A stretch of 64,000 bases of DNA, from assembly GCF_958979055.1 (NCBI RefSeq), contig NC_084890.1, positions 434,001 through 498,000 on the forward strand. Reading direction: 5' to 3'. This DNA comes from Alnus glutinosa (taxonomy: Eukaryota > Streptophyta > Magnoliopsida > Fagales > Betulaceae). The notes beneath the pieces were generated by a model, which saw nothing but the letters and a program-made list of their open reading frames with translations, did not search any database and was not told the origin of the DNA. Positions 11,801 to 24,080 of the stretch are shown piece after piece; positions within the stretch are counted from its first letter, which is position 1; each line of letters opens with the position of its first letter. Position numbers and translations under genes: made by a program.

Positions 11801-13480
11801 CCGACGTGCTTAACTAATACAACACAAACTAATTTTTTTTAAAAAAAAAAAATCCAACATAAACATAAGATAGATGCAGGCTGCGGCAACTCCTAAGCCC
11901 CACCGACAAAGGGACCTTGAAGCATAGTAGCAACGTTGGGGTCTTCCTCTCCCGTCAGGAACACCAGCTCAAGTTTCCCCGCAAGCCAATGGTACTTGAC
12001 TGTCAGCTCCTGTCCAGCTTGCAAAGAGGACCCATAATTTTAGACGATCTTGGTTATATTGATCAAGAGCGAGCACTCTTCGATCACCCTCGAAACCCCA
12101 AATTGAGTGCGCATCTCCATTTCAACAGACTCCATCATACCCACCGGCTAGACTTGGATGCTGAACCACTCTTGGTTATCCAGCCATAGTCTGACCCTAC
12201 GGGTTACAGGTGTCATAACATGGCCTCAGATTCGTCTTAGGGAGAAGTAATTCCCTTTCGCGTATGTCTTTTTTGGTGACTTTTGGCTTTTCAGCCAGCA
12301 ACAAAACTTCTGTGTTAATTTGAAAGTCCATGTCAGGACTAAGCGCCTGCTCGAGTTTAATCTCGAGTCCGACCCCATTCCACCTATAATAGGCAGCCAC
12401 TCTCTTACTTACTCGTAGATCAACGCCATTCATAAATTGTTCCGTAAGAGAAAGAATAAATTTGGTCTTCCGTGGAACGCTGTCGTCACGACGAAGCTCT
12501 AATTTGCAATGCCCATCATGGTGGCTTCGCTATAGCACGTTCACATTCCGAAAGATTTTGGGGTAGGTAGCAGGGGGAATGGGCAAGTCCTGAGGAAGGA
12601 AGTTGATGAAGTCAATTCGTTCTTCCGAATGGCCGACGACTGGAGACCCTTGTTTGAGCATGCGAGTTTGCGCCAAAGGGAGATAGACAATAGGAGAATC
12701 AGCACTTCTTGGGCAGTTAGGCCGATGGAGTTCATCAACTCCCTTCCTCAGGACTTGCCCATTCCCCCTGCTACTTACCCCAAAATCTTTCGGAATGTGA
12801 ACGTGCTGTGGCGAGGCCACCATGATGGGCATTGCAAATTAGAGCTTCGTCGTGACGACAGCGTTCCACGGAAGATCAAATTTATTCTTTCACTTACGGA
12901 ACAATTTATGAATGGCGTTGATCTACGAGTAAGTAAGAGAGTGGCTGATTCTCCTATTGTCTATCTCCCTTTGGCGCAAACTCGCATGCTCAAACAAGGG
13001 TCTCCAGTCGTTGGCCATTCGGAAGAACGAATTGAGAATGGTGACGGTGAAAAAGGAGAGATAGTTTGCCTCTTAATATAGAGGGACGGGGGTAGTAGGC
13101 GATTTCTAGAGGCCATCAGATTATAAGAGGAAGTGGAAACGACCAGTTTACAAAGCTTTTTGCGAAAAATAAGCTTTTATTTCCTCCATTTGGAAACTGC
13201 TAACCCTGGGGGTTGAATATGAGAAGAGGTCGAAAGAAGAAGAAAGAAAGAGACCTGTATTGATGACCTGTGTTGATGGGTGAGGCACGGGCTTTTCAGT
13301 GAGTTGTGATGATGGAACTTGGAAGAATATCGAGAGAACCAACAACAGTTGGATTATGTCACTTCTTCTCGCGTGCTTCCGGGGTTCCAGCTCAAAGATA
13401 GCTACAGATGGATTTTTTTTTTTTTTTTTTTCTGATCAGCTACAGAAGGATTAAAGTCTATCTAAAGACCCATATTTCTC
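8850..13480 (+). repeat. Left arm of a large degenerate inverted duplication
   Basis: Segments of this arm match the minus strand of 18,110-25,020 in the same order. The pairs are about 8880-9240 with 23,700-24,600, 9410-9690 with 23,290-23,560, 9700-10,020 with 22,370-22,700, 10,560-10,740 with 22,195-22,345, 10,745-11,035 with 20,577-20,885, and 13,272-13,472 with 18,117-18,285. A landmark is GCCAACCCGGCAGAGGAGAG here and its near-complement at 22,570. This arm lacks the USP exons present in the other arm, and its 11,040-13,150 interval is unrelated to 18,300-20,575. The stretches between matched blocks (10,030-10,560 and 11,040-11,880) contain no recognisable gene. Confidence 0.85.
11890..13040 (-). 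pseudogene. Scrambled, partly inverted gene relic (unrecognised protein)
   Basis: On the minus strand, pieces of one protein run from about 12,832 down to 11,896. They read LPLAQTRMLKQGSPVVGHSE, then LPQDLPIPPATYPKIFRNVN, then LRVSKRVAAYYRWNGVGLEI and EKPKVTKKDIRERELLLPK. After stops come MRTQFGVSRVIEECSLLINI and LELVFLTGEEDPNVATMLQG. Parts recur inverted on the plus strand: 12,735-12,945 mirrors about 12,395-12,610, and 12,945-13,035 mirrors about 12,615-12,705. The piece order is therefore shuffled. The source protein looks soluble and conserved, but I do not recognise it. No introns are evident within the pieces. It is non-functional as arranged. Confidence 0.55.
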
Positions 13481-15025
13481 TTCTTTCATTATCCCCTTCT
13501 TGTTTCCTCATGTACCATAAGAGCCTGTTGATCCGGAACGTGAAATGCTAGCCTCAATCTATTAATTTAACAATAATTAGTATTTTACATTGTCATAAAG
13601 TTTAGTGTAATTAGCATTTTAACAAAGTTCAGTATAATTCATTGACCTCTTAATTTAAATATCAAAAAGTAGTTAATTATCACATAAACATTGCCAAAAG
13701 GCCCCATTAATGACCACCAACTACTAATTATTATTGGTTGAACTAGCTAGTGGTGACAATTTTTCATATTACAGAAACTTATAATTATTATTAACCCATG
13801 TTGCATTGTTGGTTGGATTTTAGAAACCATCCATAGGTGTGTCCATACACAGATGGGATTTTATTTTTAGTGCTCGAGTGACAATTAATTCGTAAAAGAG
13901 ATGAGTGTGTGAGTCAAAGTAATGAGGTGTAGGTGGGGTAAAGGAGTCTGGTTTTCTAGGAATTAAATATGGGAAATGCAATGCAAGGCACTGCCAGTCC
14001 ATGTGCTGAGCTTCCACCAGCAAGCACGCTTGTTGTACGTTAAATGGAACTCCATCTCATCACACACCTCATTTTCTTTCTTCCTCTTCCAGCCTCTGTT
14101 CATCTTCAACCCCAGAGTAATATTAGTTTTCAATTCCGGTAATGCGTTTCATCTTTTACAAGTAGATCGTCTCTTCCCCATTCTTTTTTCTTTTAAAAAA
14201 AAGAAAAGATGGAAAGACCTGTCAATTTCTGCTAGAGGTATGTCACCCGTACGTGATTTCTCGTCTCCGAAAACTAATTCAGCTTTAATGTGTTGATTCC
14301 AGATTTCACCCGTTTCAATCGCACCCTCTGATCGAGGCACTGCCAGAAGCACGCTAAAAGAGAAATTCCAGCCATCCATGATCCAATCGTTACATGAGAA
14401 CAATAAATAAAAGGTGACATGATGGAACTTCTATTTATTGTACTTCACTAGTCTCATCAACACAGGTCGTTTCTTTTCACGAGGCCGGCGTTGGATTTGG
14501 ACCCCGCGACACCGGAGTTCAAAAGAAGAGAAAAATAAACCACAATAAATTATCAGATTGACCGAGATCAATAGGCACGCTGAACAAGATGGCTTGCTGT
14601 CTTTCACTAGACCCAACCCCAAGCTATAAAGTTTACAGTTTTTATATAATTCCTAATAATTTTTTTAAAAAAATTAATTATAAAATATATAAAACTCATC
14701 TAAAAAATAAAATTAATTATTAATTAAAAAAACTATTAAAATTATACAAAAATTGAAAACGTATTGATTCTCGACCATTCCAATTCAACTTGCACTGACT
14801 AGTGACTAGTCTCGGGTTGACAAGTCCAACAGAGACCTGACCCGCAAACATGATGGAGCTGAGGATTGAAAAAAAAATAAATAAAATCAAAACCATTTTT
14901 CAAAATCGTTATTTCTAATTTTTTTTTTCTTTTACTTTTATTTTATATTTTTTTTATCAATCCAGTATTATCGGTAGCAGTGAGCTTTTATTAGTGTTAT
15001 GTAGTTTACAATCACAGGGAATAAT
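13480..15025. other. Intergenic DNA without a recognised gene
   Basis: Scattered short open frames on both strands (for example 13,976-14,296 plus and 14,149-14,403 minus) overlap each other and match nothing I know. A pyrimidine-rich stretch at 14,060-14,100 could be part of an old leader sequence. I see no supportable gene. Confidence 0.4.
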
Positions 15026-15330
15026 GGCCTTGTTTGCCTAAGTTACATTACAGTACAGAGTAATACGTGTATTGTTTATGCACTTATTTTTTTTTACTTT
15101 TTAATATTTTATAATATCAATTAATATCAAAATATTCTTATTTTTTTCATTTTTTATATTACATTAATAATTTTTTATTATTATTCAAATAAAAAAATTA
15201 ACTACAATACAAAATTTTTTCATTTTTTTATACAAATTCTTTTTATTTTATGTCACATCATCACTTTTTACTAATTTCAAAATTAACAACTCACTATTCT
15301 GTTCTGTACATGTCTTTGCCAAACAAACCC
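15026..15330. mobile_element. MITE, 'GGGTTTGTTTGGCAA' type ends
   Basis: The left end GGCCTTGTTTGCCTAAGTTA and the right end, reversed, GGGTTTGTTTGGCAAAGACA form imperfect terminal repeats. The match continues into ACAGTACAGAGTAA versus GTACAGAACAGAAT. The interior is AT-rich and non-coding. The ends resemble those of widespread hAT-type MITEs in eudicots. Confidence 0.55.
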
Positions 15331-16140
15331 AATGGACCCGGCCCGTGTCCTCACATTTTTTACCAGTTTATTTGATATTCAAAGTTTCAAACAGACAAAC
15401 CTTTTAAAGAGGTAACTTTTTTTTTTTTTTTTTGATAATTTAAAGAGTAACTGTTATTTCAAAACGTAAATGATGAAAATATAATTTTTAAAAATATAGT
15501 TAGTGTTCCATAAAATTTCTTGAAAACTGCACTTTAATGTCAATTGATTGTTTAAGGTATTTTTAGGCTTATGCTTTTAAATAGTTTCGAAATAAAAATT
15601 AATAATTTAAAAACAAATAATTTAAAAATGTAGTTAAAAATTTAATAAAATTATAATTTGACCTGTAAAATTATAATTTACTTTTTAAAATTATACATTT
15701 TTCAAAAAACATATTATCCACAATTTAAAATTGAAGAATTGTAATTTTTTTAAAAAAATAGTTATATGTTTTGCTTGTTGATGGTAATTAAAAAAATAGA
15801 ATGGCAACAATTCATCAAATGTGATTTTTTATACAATACCAGAAGCACCATAAATAGCATTCACACAAAAGTACATTTTCACGTTCAAATTACAAACAAT
15901 AACATAATAATACTGTTATATTTAAATTTAATTCTAGAATAGACTGTTATTGAAATTACATTGGAGTAATCACATAGGTTTTGTAGTTGATTATTAATCA
16001 TACTTCTGCAACACCATCGAAAGCGTTTATATTTATATACATAAAGCACTTTTTTATAAATGTCATTACATTATAAAAAATAAAAATCCAAAACAAAAAA
16101 AATCAAAAAACCAAAAAAAATAAAATATAAAAAATAAACA
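15331..16140. other. AT-rich intergenic DNA
   Basis: No gene is seen. The sequence is dominated by A/T runs. Confidence 0.5.
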
Positions 16141-16286
16141 TTTCATGAGTAAATTGGGCCAAGTGCCGGCGACCGTTGCCAACTGGTTAGTGGCTGGACA
16201 CAGGACACTATTCACATTTGTAAACGCTCGACTCTACTTTTACTCATGATCTGAATCACTAGCTAGCTACCCTCACCGCTCCGCTC

Positions 16287-16295
16287 TATATAAAG
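16287..16295 (+). promoter_or_regulatory. TATA box of an orphan promoter-like segment
   Basis: TATATAAAG sits in a locally GC-richer stretch and is followed by a CT-rich leader (16,310-16,370) and an ATG at 16,380. This arrangement is typical of plant core promoters. The gene it once served is not apparent. Confidence 0.4.
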
Positions 16296-16379
16296 ACGCA
16301 ACCCCTCACTTTTTTCTTACCATCCCCTTCTCTCTCTTCATTTCTACACTTTCATCTTTCTCAATCCCAGGGCAATTGA

Positions 16380-16520
16380 ATGGAGTCCACTTTTTGTCAA
16401 ATGTCGGGTAAAAATAAGAATGATATGAGTAACCGTGTTATAACAACTTATCCGAAATTTGAGTATATGTCGTTCTTAAACACTTTTTTTACTAAATACA
16501 AACAGTTTCATTCGGCCTAA
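16380..16520 (+). CDS. Possible small ORF downstream of a TATA box
   Basis: The first ATG about 85 bp after the TATA box opens a 46-codon frame (MESTFCQMSGKNKNDMSNRV and onward) ending with TAA at 16,518-16,520. It has no signal peptide, membrane segment or motif that I recognise. It may be the truncated first exon of a gene whose remainder was lost, with coding sense ending soon after the first ten codons, or simply a chance frame behind a real promoter fragment. Confidence 0.2.
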   Translation: MESTFCQMSGKNKNDMSNRVITTYPKFEYMSFLNTFFTKYKQFHSA

Positions 16521-16529
16521 CTTCATTGA

Positions 16530-17520
16530 ATTTGGTGCCAAAATTTTTTTCCGGCTTGTTGTGAATATTTTCGCTCATACATTTGCAAGAGATGACAGCG
16601 AAAGTAATCAGCAATTCCGACCTTCCAGGCAATCGAATACGTATCAAACAACTGAATGTGACGCCATTCTATCAGATTTGTATGCTCAAGCTAAAGCACG
16701 CCATCGATAATGGGCAACCATTTTCGATGCATATATTCTCCCGACCAGTACGTAAGTGTAGCCGCTGATATGTGCTTTGAGTTAGGCTACTCAACAAGCC
16801 ATGTGCACTTGTGTGCAAGAGATCTGAGGAAAATTAATGACATAAAGATCAGAATTACAAAAAAGTTCACATAAATGTTACAAAGTCATGTCGAAATGCT
16901 TAATAATCAGGTTCCCATGCTTGTAAATAACAAAGCCAACACTAAACACCAAGTTTCTAAAAAACTTATATGCACCCTTATCTTTTATATATCTAGTAAG
17001 AAGATTACAAAACCAACTAATATGAACACACACACACAAAAGAAATTCATAGCATTCTGCTTTCACAAGAGAAGGAATAAGAGAAAGAAACAACATATTT
17101 TGAAAAAACCCTACAGCATAGAACCTAGCAACGGTATTCTTTTTCGTGAAAAAACTGTTTGCTTTATTGTTGAATATTATTTCCTTCATGACTGCAATTA
17201 AAGTGGGCGTTTCGATGATGTTGGTGAAAAAAATAAGAAACAAATTTGAGGGTTAGACGTCAATTTCTTTACGTTAGAAAAAAACATTTAAACACACTTC
17301 TACAAATTCAGACCTTGAATGAATGCAATTAGTAGAGATTATTACCTTGAAAGAGACTCATCTGTTTGAGAATTGAGATAATTGAAACTGTTGCGTAAGT
17401 TTGGCAGTCCGATACTTGCAAGATAGAAATAAGAGTCGTGATTAGTACAAAATATTTGTATAATATAAGACACATAAAGTGTGATTTATGTGATGGGTTT
17501 ACTTTGTAATTTTTAATATC
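16530..17520. other. Intergenic DNA without a recognised gene
   Basis: The short frames at 16,583-16,768 (plus) and the overlapping pair at about 16,875-17,243 match nothing I know, and the latter two are antisense to each other. I see nothing supportable. Confidence 0.4.
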
Positions 17521-17521
17521 C

Positions 17522-17872
17522 CATGAAATAATTTATAATTTAAATCATCAACTATAAGAATTGGTACAATTTTTCCTTTTGATTTAGTAAACAATCTAAA
17601 GATACCTGTATGTAATACTTTTTTTTTTTTTTTTTTTTTGAGAAATGATGAATATCATTATAAAGCTAGTTCTCTTAGTCAGCAAGTACACAACTCTGAA
17701 TGCTTTATAATGATATTCATCATTTCTAAAAAATAAAAAAAAAAAAAGAAAAAAAAAAAGAAAAAAAGAAAGAAAAGTATTACATATAGGTATCTTTAGA
17801 TTGTTTACTAAATCAAAAGGAAAAATTGTACCAATTCTTATAGTTGATGATTTAAATTATAAATTATTTCAT
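17522..17872. repeat. Nearly perfect long hairpin
   Basis: The left arm (17,522-17,665, starting CATGAAATAATTTATAATTT) is mirrored by the right arm (17,702-17,872). Over the outer 98 bp I count a single difference (ACCTGTATG versus ACCTATATG). The inner 26 bp (AGAAATGATGAATATCATTA and onward) are identical. Only a T-run/A-run of unequal length separates these two matched blocks within the arms. The loop is 36 nt. There is no coding content. It is either a very recent foldback element or a locus kept as a hairpin. Confidence 0.9.
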
Positions 17873-18163
17873 GCTTCTTTAAACAATAGCAGTCGTTTAG
17901 TAATGATTTATCATCATCTAGATACAACTTTTCACTGTGGTCCTCTGCTATTTTTTAAATTTTTTATTTTTTAAAAATAAATTAAACTGAAGGACCACAT
18001 TGCCACATAAATGATAATAAAAAATTATATCTTTGATCGGTGTTGAATCATTACTCATAACTTTTCCTACTAATTTCGAAAATGCATTAATCATTTTATT
18101 TAGTTAGAGAGAGTAATAATGGGTCTTTAATCTTTTGTAGCTAAAAATACAAAAAATAATAAG

Positions 18164-18195
<32 letters not shown>

Positions 18196-19403
18196 AAATC
18201 CTTCTGTAGCTGTTGGTTCTCTCGATATTTTTCCAAGTTCATCATCACAACTGACTGAAGCACGTGCCTCACCCATCATCCAACTGTTCACCTTTGAGAA
18301 CAACCCGTGTGCTTCGGTCAATGCTCTGCTAAAATCCCGAAACCCAAGATTTTTTTTTATTTTTTTTTTTATATATAGATAAAACCCAAGATTTGAATCC
18401 TGCTAAAAAAATCGATCGTATCCCTGGAAATTTGATTCTGTGCGGGCATTATCTTCTGTGTAATATGTTGTTTGAAAAAAAAACCGTGTTGTAATTTATT
18501 CCTAATTGATGATTTGGCTATGGGCCGTTGGATGTGGAACATGTGTGGATCCTGGAGTACTGTTATAAAGGTCCCTGCTTTGAATAGGAACAGTCTTTCT
18601 TTGAATACTATTGAGGATTAAAGACATATTTACTTTATGTAGTTTAAAAATTTTATATTATAGGACTTTAGTTTTATTTTGCTTCATATAAAATTATGAA
18701 TATTATTCGGATTTGGCAAAAAAAACAGATTTCATACCTTGGTTTATTTTTTCGATCAAATTTTATTGGACTGTCACGTGGGAATCAACAAGGACACGTG
18801 GCACAATATAAAAAAATACAAAATAAAATAATAAAATATCTAGGTAAGTTCGTGGCCATTTCAAGGTAAATTCTCACTACTAAAATAATTTGTGGGTAAA
18901 TTCTCACTTCTCACCTTATTTTTTAAAACCTTCTTATAAATTCTCTCATTCTCTCTTACAGTAGAAAAGATCTTCTCCTGTCCCTAATATCCCTACTCAA
19001 TTAAGACAAAAAGAAAAAGTAAGAGCTCTTGTTCCCCGGCCTTTCCCATGATATGAGGGTCGAACGAGAATAAAGAATGGAATACTCGAATGTAGGGGCC
19101 CTGTGGCTCCACCTGGGGGGCCCTCGGCCCAGGATTTCAGCCCAAAAAATCCCAGACTCACCAGTTGGCATGCCGGTCTAGTACAAGAATCCTACAGGCT
19201 TGGACCTACAAGGAAGAATGTTTTTACATTTATGTCAAATCCCCTCAACAAGGAAAGTAGCCGTGGAGGTCTCCCCAGAAGGAAAACGAATAAAAATTAT
19301 TCATGGGCCTGCCTATTCCGAACTGATAAAGATGCCTTTGGGGTGGGAAACCCCCAACGGAAAGAATTCTGTGGGCCATAAGGCCCTTCATACGGGTTTA
19401 GCT

Positions 19404-19427
19404 CCCCCCCCCCCCCCCCCCCCCCCC
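19404..19427. repeat. Poly(C) run, 24 nt
   Basis: Twenty-four consecutive C residues lie on the plus strand, so the minus strand is G-rich. Runs this long are rare in such AT-rich DNA and are also prone to sequencing error. Confidence 0.9.
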
Positions 19428-19522
19428 TCTCAATCCTTTGATTCCTTTCCCATATTCGTTCAACATGCCAGGCTGCCAGCTATCACTGTTCAAGCGGACT
19501 GGTTTCTAACCAGCGCACACCG

Positions 19523-19933
19523 CTAAAGGGCAAACCGTTAACGGCTTGGTTGTTCCAGCTTCACCAATGCTTCATCTACTACTATACTCCCAACGATCTT
19601 TACAAGTACATGTTTGCTTCATATCACATGAAAAGCAAAGCTCTCGATTGGTTGGTAACAATGGAATAAGGTAGAGTTTTTACCATGAATGTTGATTGGG
19701 AGAAATTTGTGCGACTAATTCACATTCGATTTGGAGAACATCACATTAGCGTACCTAAACCGTTGGAGGCCGTTTCTAAAGAAGAAATTCCAGAAGCACC
19801 CAAGGAGCACACCGATGAAGATATCCTCAAAGAATTCAATTTTATATCTCATACCCTCCATGTCACATTGACATTGGAATACTTGTTACAACCACCCCGA
19901 CCTCCTTACTCACCATGCATAACGGGTGGTTAG
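19523..19933 (+). pseudogene. Gypsy-type retrotransposon gag relic
   Basis: The plus-strand frame reads LTAWLFQLHQCFIYYYTPND, then MFASYHMKSKALDWLVTMEx, then VDWEKFVRLIHIRFGEHH. This is the order of the plant Ty3/Gypsy gag (retrotransposon gag protein) domain: a W.FQ...F.YY..P followed by a helix containing A..W and then W..F...I..RFG. A TAA at 19,667-19,669 interrupts the frame. No LTR, protease or reverse transcriptase is present nearby. The segment upstream (19,100-19,400) is GC-richer and of unknown origin. Confidence 0.7.
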
Positions 19934-21041
19934 CTATGGGAAGGTTGACAGAGGCAATTAAACATGTGATATCTTATTATTTCATTATGGTTAACCTATT
20001 ATCTACAAATTGCCTATCCGAATGCTTTACGAAATATAATTTTATGCGAAGTATATATTAATATTAAAATATATGATAATGTAGAGTATTTTTCTTAGTT
20101 GGAATATATGTTATCGTAGGATATTTACCTTATAGGACAGTTACTATTTAGATGATTGATTGCAATTGATGGTAATCAAATCAGTTGTAATATTTTTTTA
20201 TTTAAGTGTGATGGAATAATGAAAAGGTATGTAAAAAATAAATTTCAAACTTTGTGTTGAAAAATGTTTAGATTTCTTTTAACAAATCTAAAGAGTTTAA
20301 GTTTCCTCTAAATCTAATAAATTATCCTCTTATGTATTTGTGAAAGAGATAAAATACATTGTCACCCCAACTCCCCAAGATACAACTCCTACCATGCACA
20401 TTTGCCCCCACATAGCAACTTATACTTTTACTTTTACTTTTTTTTTTCAAAAGATCACATCCCTTTGTGAAATCATTCACGTAACAATTGATATCAAAGC
20501 AATATTTATTTTTGAGTGGAAGAGGCAGTATGATGAATTAGAATATCATAAATTGTACGTTTGTTAACTTTGATTTCTTTTATCGTGTTGGTATTTAGAA
20601 AATTAAAAAATAAAAGGTACAATATATACCACAAGGATACTTTATGCAATTAGGGATGTAAATTGCACTATATAGATGGATAATGCTCTTATTCATCCCT
20701 ACCCATGCTTTTCGGATGACAAATTTTAGAAACTACTTGCCTTACATTTGCTTTTCATTTTGGGTTTCTTTAGGGCTTTTGGTTTTTACTATCAACTTAA
20801 TCTATTTTAAAGCTTTTTATTAGCTCTTAATGGATGGACTTTATTCAAATTTTGAACTAAATACACTTATAAATTGAATTGTAAACATTGGACAATACAA
20901 GTGTATTTATAAACTGAATTTTAATATCAATTCGCACACTATTTTTACATTCGTATCATATCATAACTAAAAAGCAAAAAATACCCTTTAAAAGTTTATA
21001 AACAATATAATGCTCCAGAGCTAGCTTCTCTAATTAGCCTT

Positions 21042-23059
21042 TTACCGCAACTTGTTAGTGAAGTAGTTGCGTATAGCTATCCATTTTGACTTTGACTTTG
21101 ACTTACTGCTATTCTCGCGTGGAGAGGACCACCCAATCATCCGGTCAATGACTTCCCTCCCTTCATAGATGATGTTAACCTCACAGTCATCCGGTGCATT
21201 ATGGAGGATCTGATCAGCAATCCCACTTCCCCTCTTAGACTTTGATTTCCTTTCAATTTTTGAAAAACAGCATGACTACTGTTTAATGAGACAATTATAG
21301 GAAAATTCAAAATTTCTCTACTCTACTTTAAAAAAATAAAAAATTATCCTCGATTTTATTCTTCCCTACTTGAATTCCATAAAATTTGGATAAGAAATAA
21401 GAGAGGACGGAGTGTTTAGGCAAGTTTCTATGCCGCACGTGATGCGAAACTCACTTGTCCAAAGCACCTTGAGTGCCCCTTTTTCATTCTCTACCCAAAC
21501 CGAATTCCAATGAATTGAGGTTGGAAATTCTAGGGGGTGTAAATTGGTTAGTATTGTATAGTTGGATATTGTACCTTAGACTTAATTTTGTGGTTCCAAG
21601 CACTAGCTTTCTAATACTGAGAACTGGGATGAGGTCCAGAATAGCCTTCACAGTGTGATCACTTTCAACAAGTAGAAGATCAACATTTACCTGTTTCATT
21701 CTTACAAAAAAGAAGAGGTAAAAGAAGAAGAATTAACTTCACATATTAGCCATATCCAACGGCTGAGATCAAAATTTGGTAAAGATCGTTACCTTGGAAG
21801 CAGAGCACGTGTCAAGAAACTTTTGAAGGAGTTTTCTTCTCTTGTCCCTTTCTTGGGACACGTAGCTCTCCACCATTTCGGGTTTCACTTGACCTCTTGT
21901 AAGCATTCCTACTATCATCATAAAAAAAATAAAAAAATTAATTTGGTTCGCTTAAGATAGTAGATTTATAAATGTTTTTCTATGCCACAAATCTCTTGGC
22001 CATTTTTTTTACAATCTACAATTGAATTTATAAGACTTATATACGGAGATGAACATGAGAGATGCAAGAGAAAAACATTTTTCAAAAAGTTATTGACATG
22101 GTAGTGCAATGTGGCGCGTTGTAACATTTGCCAAAAAAAAAAAAAAAAAAAAAAATCCCGTAACCGTCCAACCTCTCTCATAAATGCTTGGTAGAAGTAA
22201 TTGGTTACTGATGATGGTTACATTACCCCTTATAACTCATTGGGGGTGACTGCCACAATGTTCAATTTGATGGCGGCAGCCCGACCACCCATGTGTGGTA
22301 GACTAGTAGTCGGAGATAGAGCCGAGCAATAGATGGGAGGCAAATTTTTTTAGCTTATATGAAAATATTTAAGAAATAATTTACTTTAATTTTAAAAAAC
22401 AACACAAAATACTTTTCAAAAAACCAAACACAGCATAATTTTTAGAAAAATTTGCACTCTATACGAATATAAAAAAATATGTGATTAATTTTTTAGGAGT
22501 AGATATTGACTTTTTATTTATAAAAAGCTCACGCAGCCACCGGCCCACCACAACAGGAAAAACGCCTCTCCCCTGCCGGGTTGGCTCCAGTACTCTAAAA
22601 TTCTGTGTTTTTTCAAAATATTTTCTCAATTGAATTGAGTTACATATAAAAGCCTTTTTAAATCTAAACCAAACAAAAACAACACTTTTCAATTGAATTA
22701 CATATATAACTTTTTCAAATCAAATATATACCAAAAAAAAAAAAAATCAAAATCATTAACGATACATACTAAGAGAGAGAGAGAGAGAGAGAGAGCTTAC
22801 ATGGGCTTGGAATGTGGCGTATGAGCGGAAAGACGTGTATGAGATGAAGGACGGTGCAGGGAGTAACAAGGTACCTCAGCGTCCACTCCAGCGCATCCAT
22901 GCTTGAGCGTGACTCCGTGTTCCCCACCGCCACAAAGACACTGTCGTTCCATTTCTGAAAATCAAAAGAAAACAAACTACCCTCGTAATCATATTCATGG
23001 TTGATCTCGAACAGATCACTTGAACTCTCTTCGTCTGACTCCCTGGATAGCGCGGACAT
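21042..23059 (-). CDS. Universal stress protein (USP) domain protein, copy A
   Basis: There are four exons on the minus strand: 22,801-23,059, 21,793-21,911, 21,575-21,690 and 21,042-21,249. Together they encode 233 aa with all GT-AG junctions in phase. Exon 1 carries the first USP strand (NDSVFVAVG) and helix (SSMDALEWTLRYLV). Exon 2 carries the QVKPEMVESYV linker and KRRKLLQKFLD helix. Exon 3 holds VDLLLVESDHTVKAILDLIP and LVLGTTKLSLR. Exon 4 starts RKSKSKRGSGIADQ. GTTK plus RGSG resembles the nucleotide-binding loop of USP-A-like proteins. There is no kinase or U-box domain, so it is a stand-alone plant USP; a cytosolic stress-linked role is inferred from the family. It ends in an unusual basic serine/lysine tail. 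Intron 1 begins with a GA/CT microsatellite immediately after the donor. It is intact despite lying in a rearranged arm. Confidence 0.8.
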
Positions 23060-24080
23060 GATCTTCTTTTTCTGGTGAAAACACTTGTTGCGGCTTCATC
23101 TTCTTTTTATTATGCCATAGATTTGAAGAGTCTTCGATCAATATGTGAACGCGGGAAGTTCTGGGACTCCAGATTAATTAGCCCCCCGAAAGGGGTCAGT
23201 TTAGTTGCTTGCGCTTGGAATTTTCCACTGGTTGACCCCTACAATTACGTCAAAGCAACAGGGTTTCGTGTTAATACCCACTGGCTTGTAAGTCTTTTTG
23301 ATTTTTAAATAATCCTGATGAATCTGATTTGATTGTAGTTTTATCGGCTTTTCAATTTAGTCTTATCTTCAAAAAAATACAGATTTTTAATAATTTTATA
23401 AATTCAATCCACCAAGAAGAATCCTAATAAAGCATGATTCATGAACTCTGTTTACTAATTAATTACGATCCTTATGCTTGTTTTATTACTTAATTATATC
23501 ACTCCTCAATTTCTTGGCAAATAGGCATGATGTAACCTCATTCCGCCTGACACGGGAAGCTGGCTCCATCAACCAAAAATAACGTGTGAAATTAATGATT
23601 ACGATGATGAATAAAAATTATTTTAGTATGATACACGATACGTTTTATATAATTTTAATAAATTTTTTTTTAAAAAAAAATAATAATTAATCATTGGATA
23701 TGTAACACCCATAAAAATTGTAAAGAAGTTGTAAGCATATCATATTTCATTTTAGTATTCATTTAATTTACCGGTTTCAAATTGTAGTGATCGAAAAAAA
23801 AAATAGTGGTTCAATACGAAATTAATGAAAATGTGATTTTAAAAAAAAATAGTTAAATGTTTGATAAAAAAAAAAATTGCTAAAATTTATAAGATATGAT
23901 ACGTTTACAATTTTTGTACAACTCTAACAACTTTTTTTTAAAAAATTAACTATTGGATCTGTTTTACTATATGTGGGTTCTACATATCCAATGGTTGATT
24001 TTAAGAAAAATGTATTTGAGTTGTACAAGAGTTGTATAGAAGTTATAAACATATCGCATCTCAAAATTTATAATTAAGAT

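Noticed and set aside
16875-17243. Overlapping open frames of 108 and 121 codons on opposite strands
   Set aside because: They are mutually antisense, low in complexity and match no known family; neither has promoter or splice support.
19103-19400. Possible organellar insertion or gene upstream of the Gypsy relic
   Set aside because: The segment is GC-richer, but I could not match it to any plastid, mitochondrial or nuclear gene.
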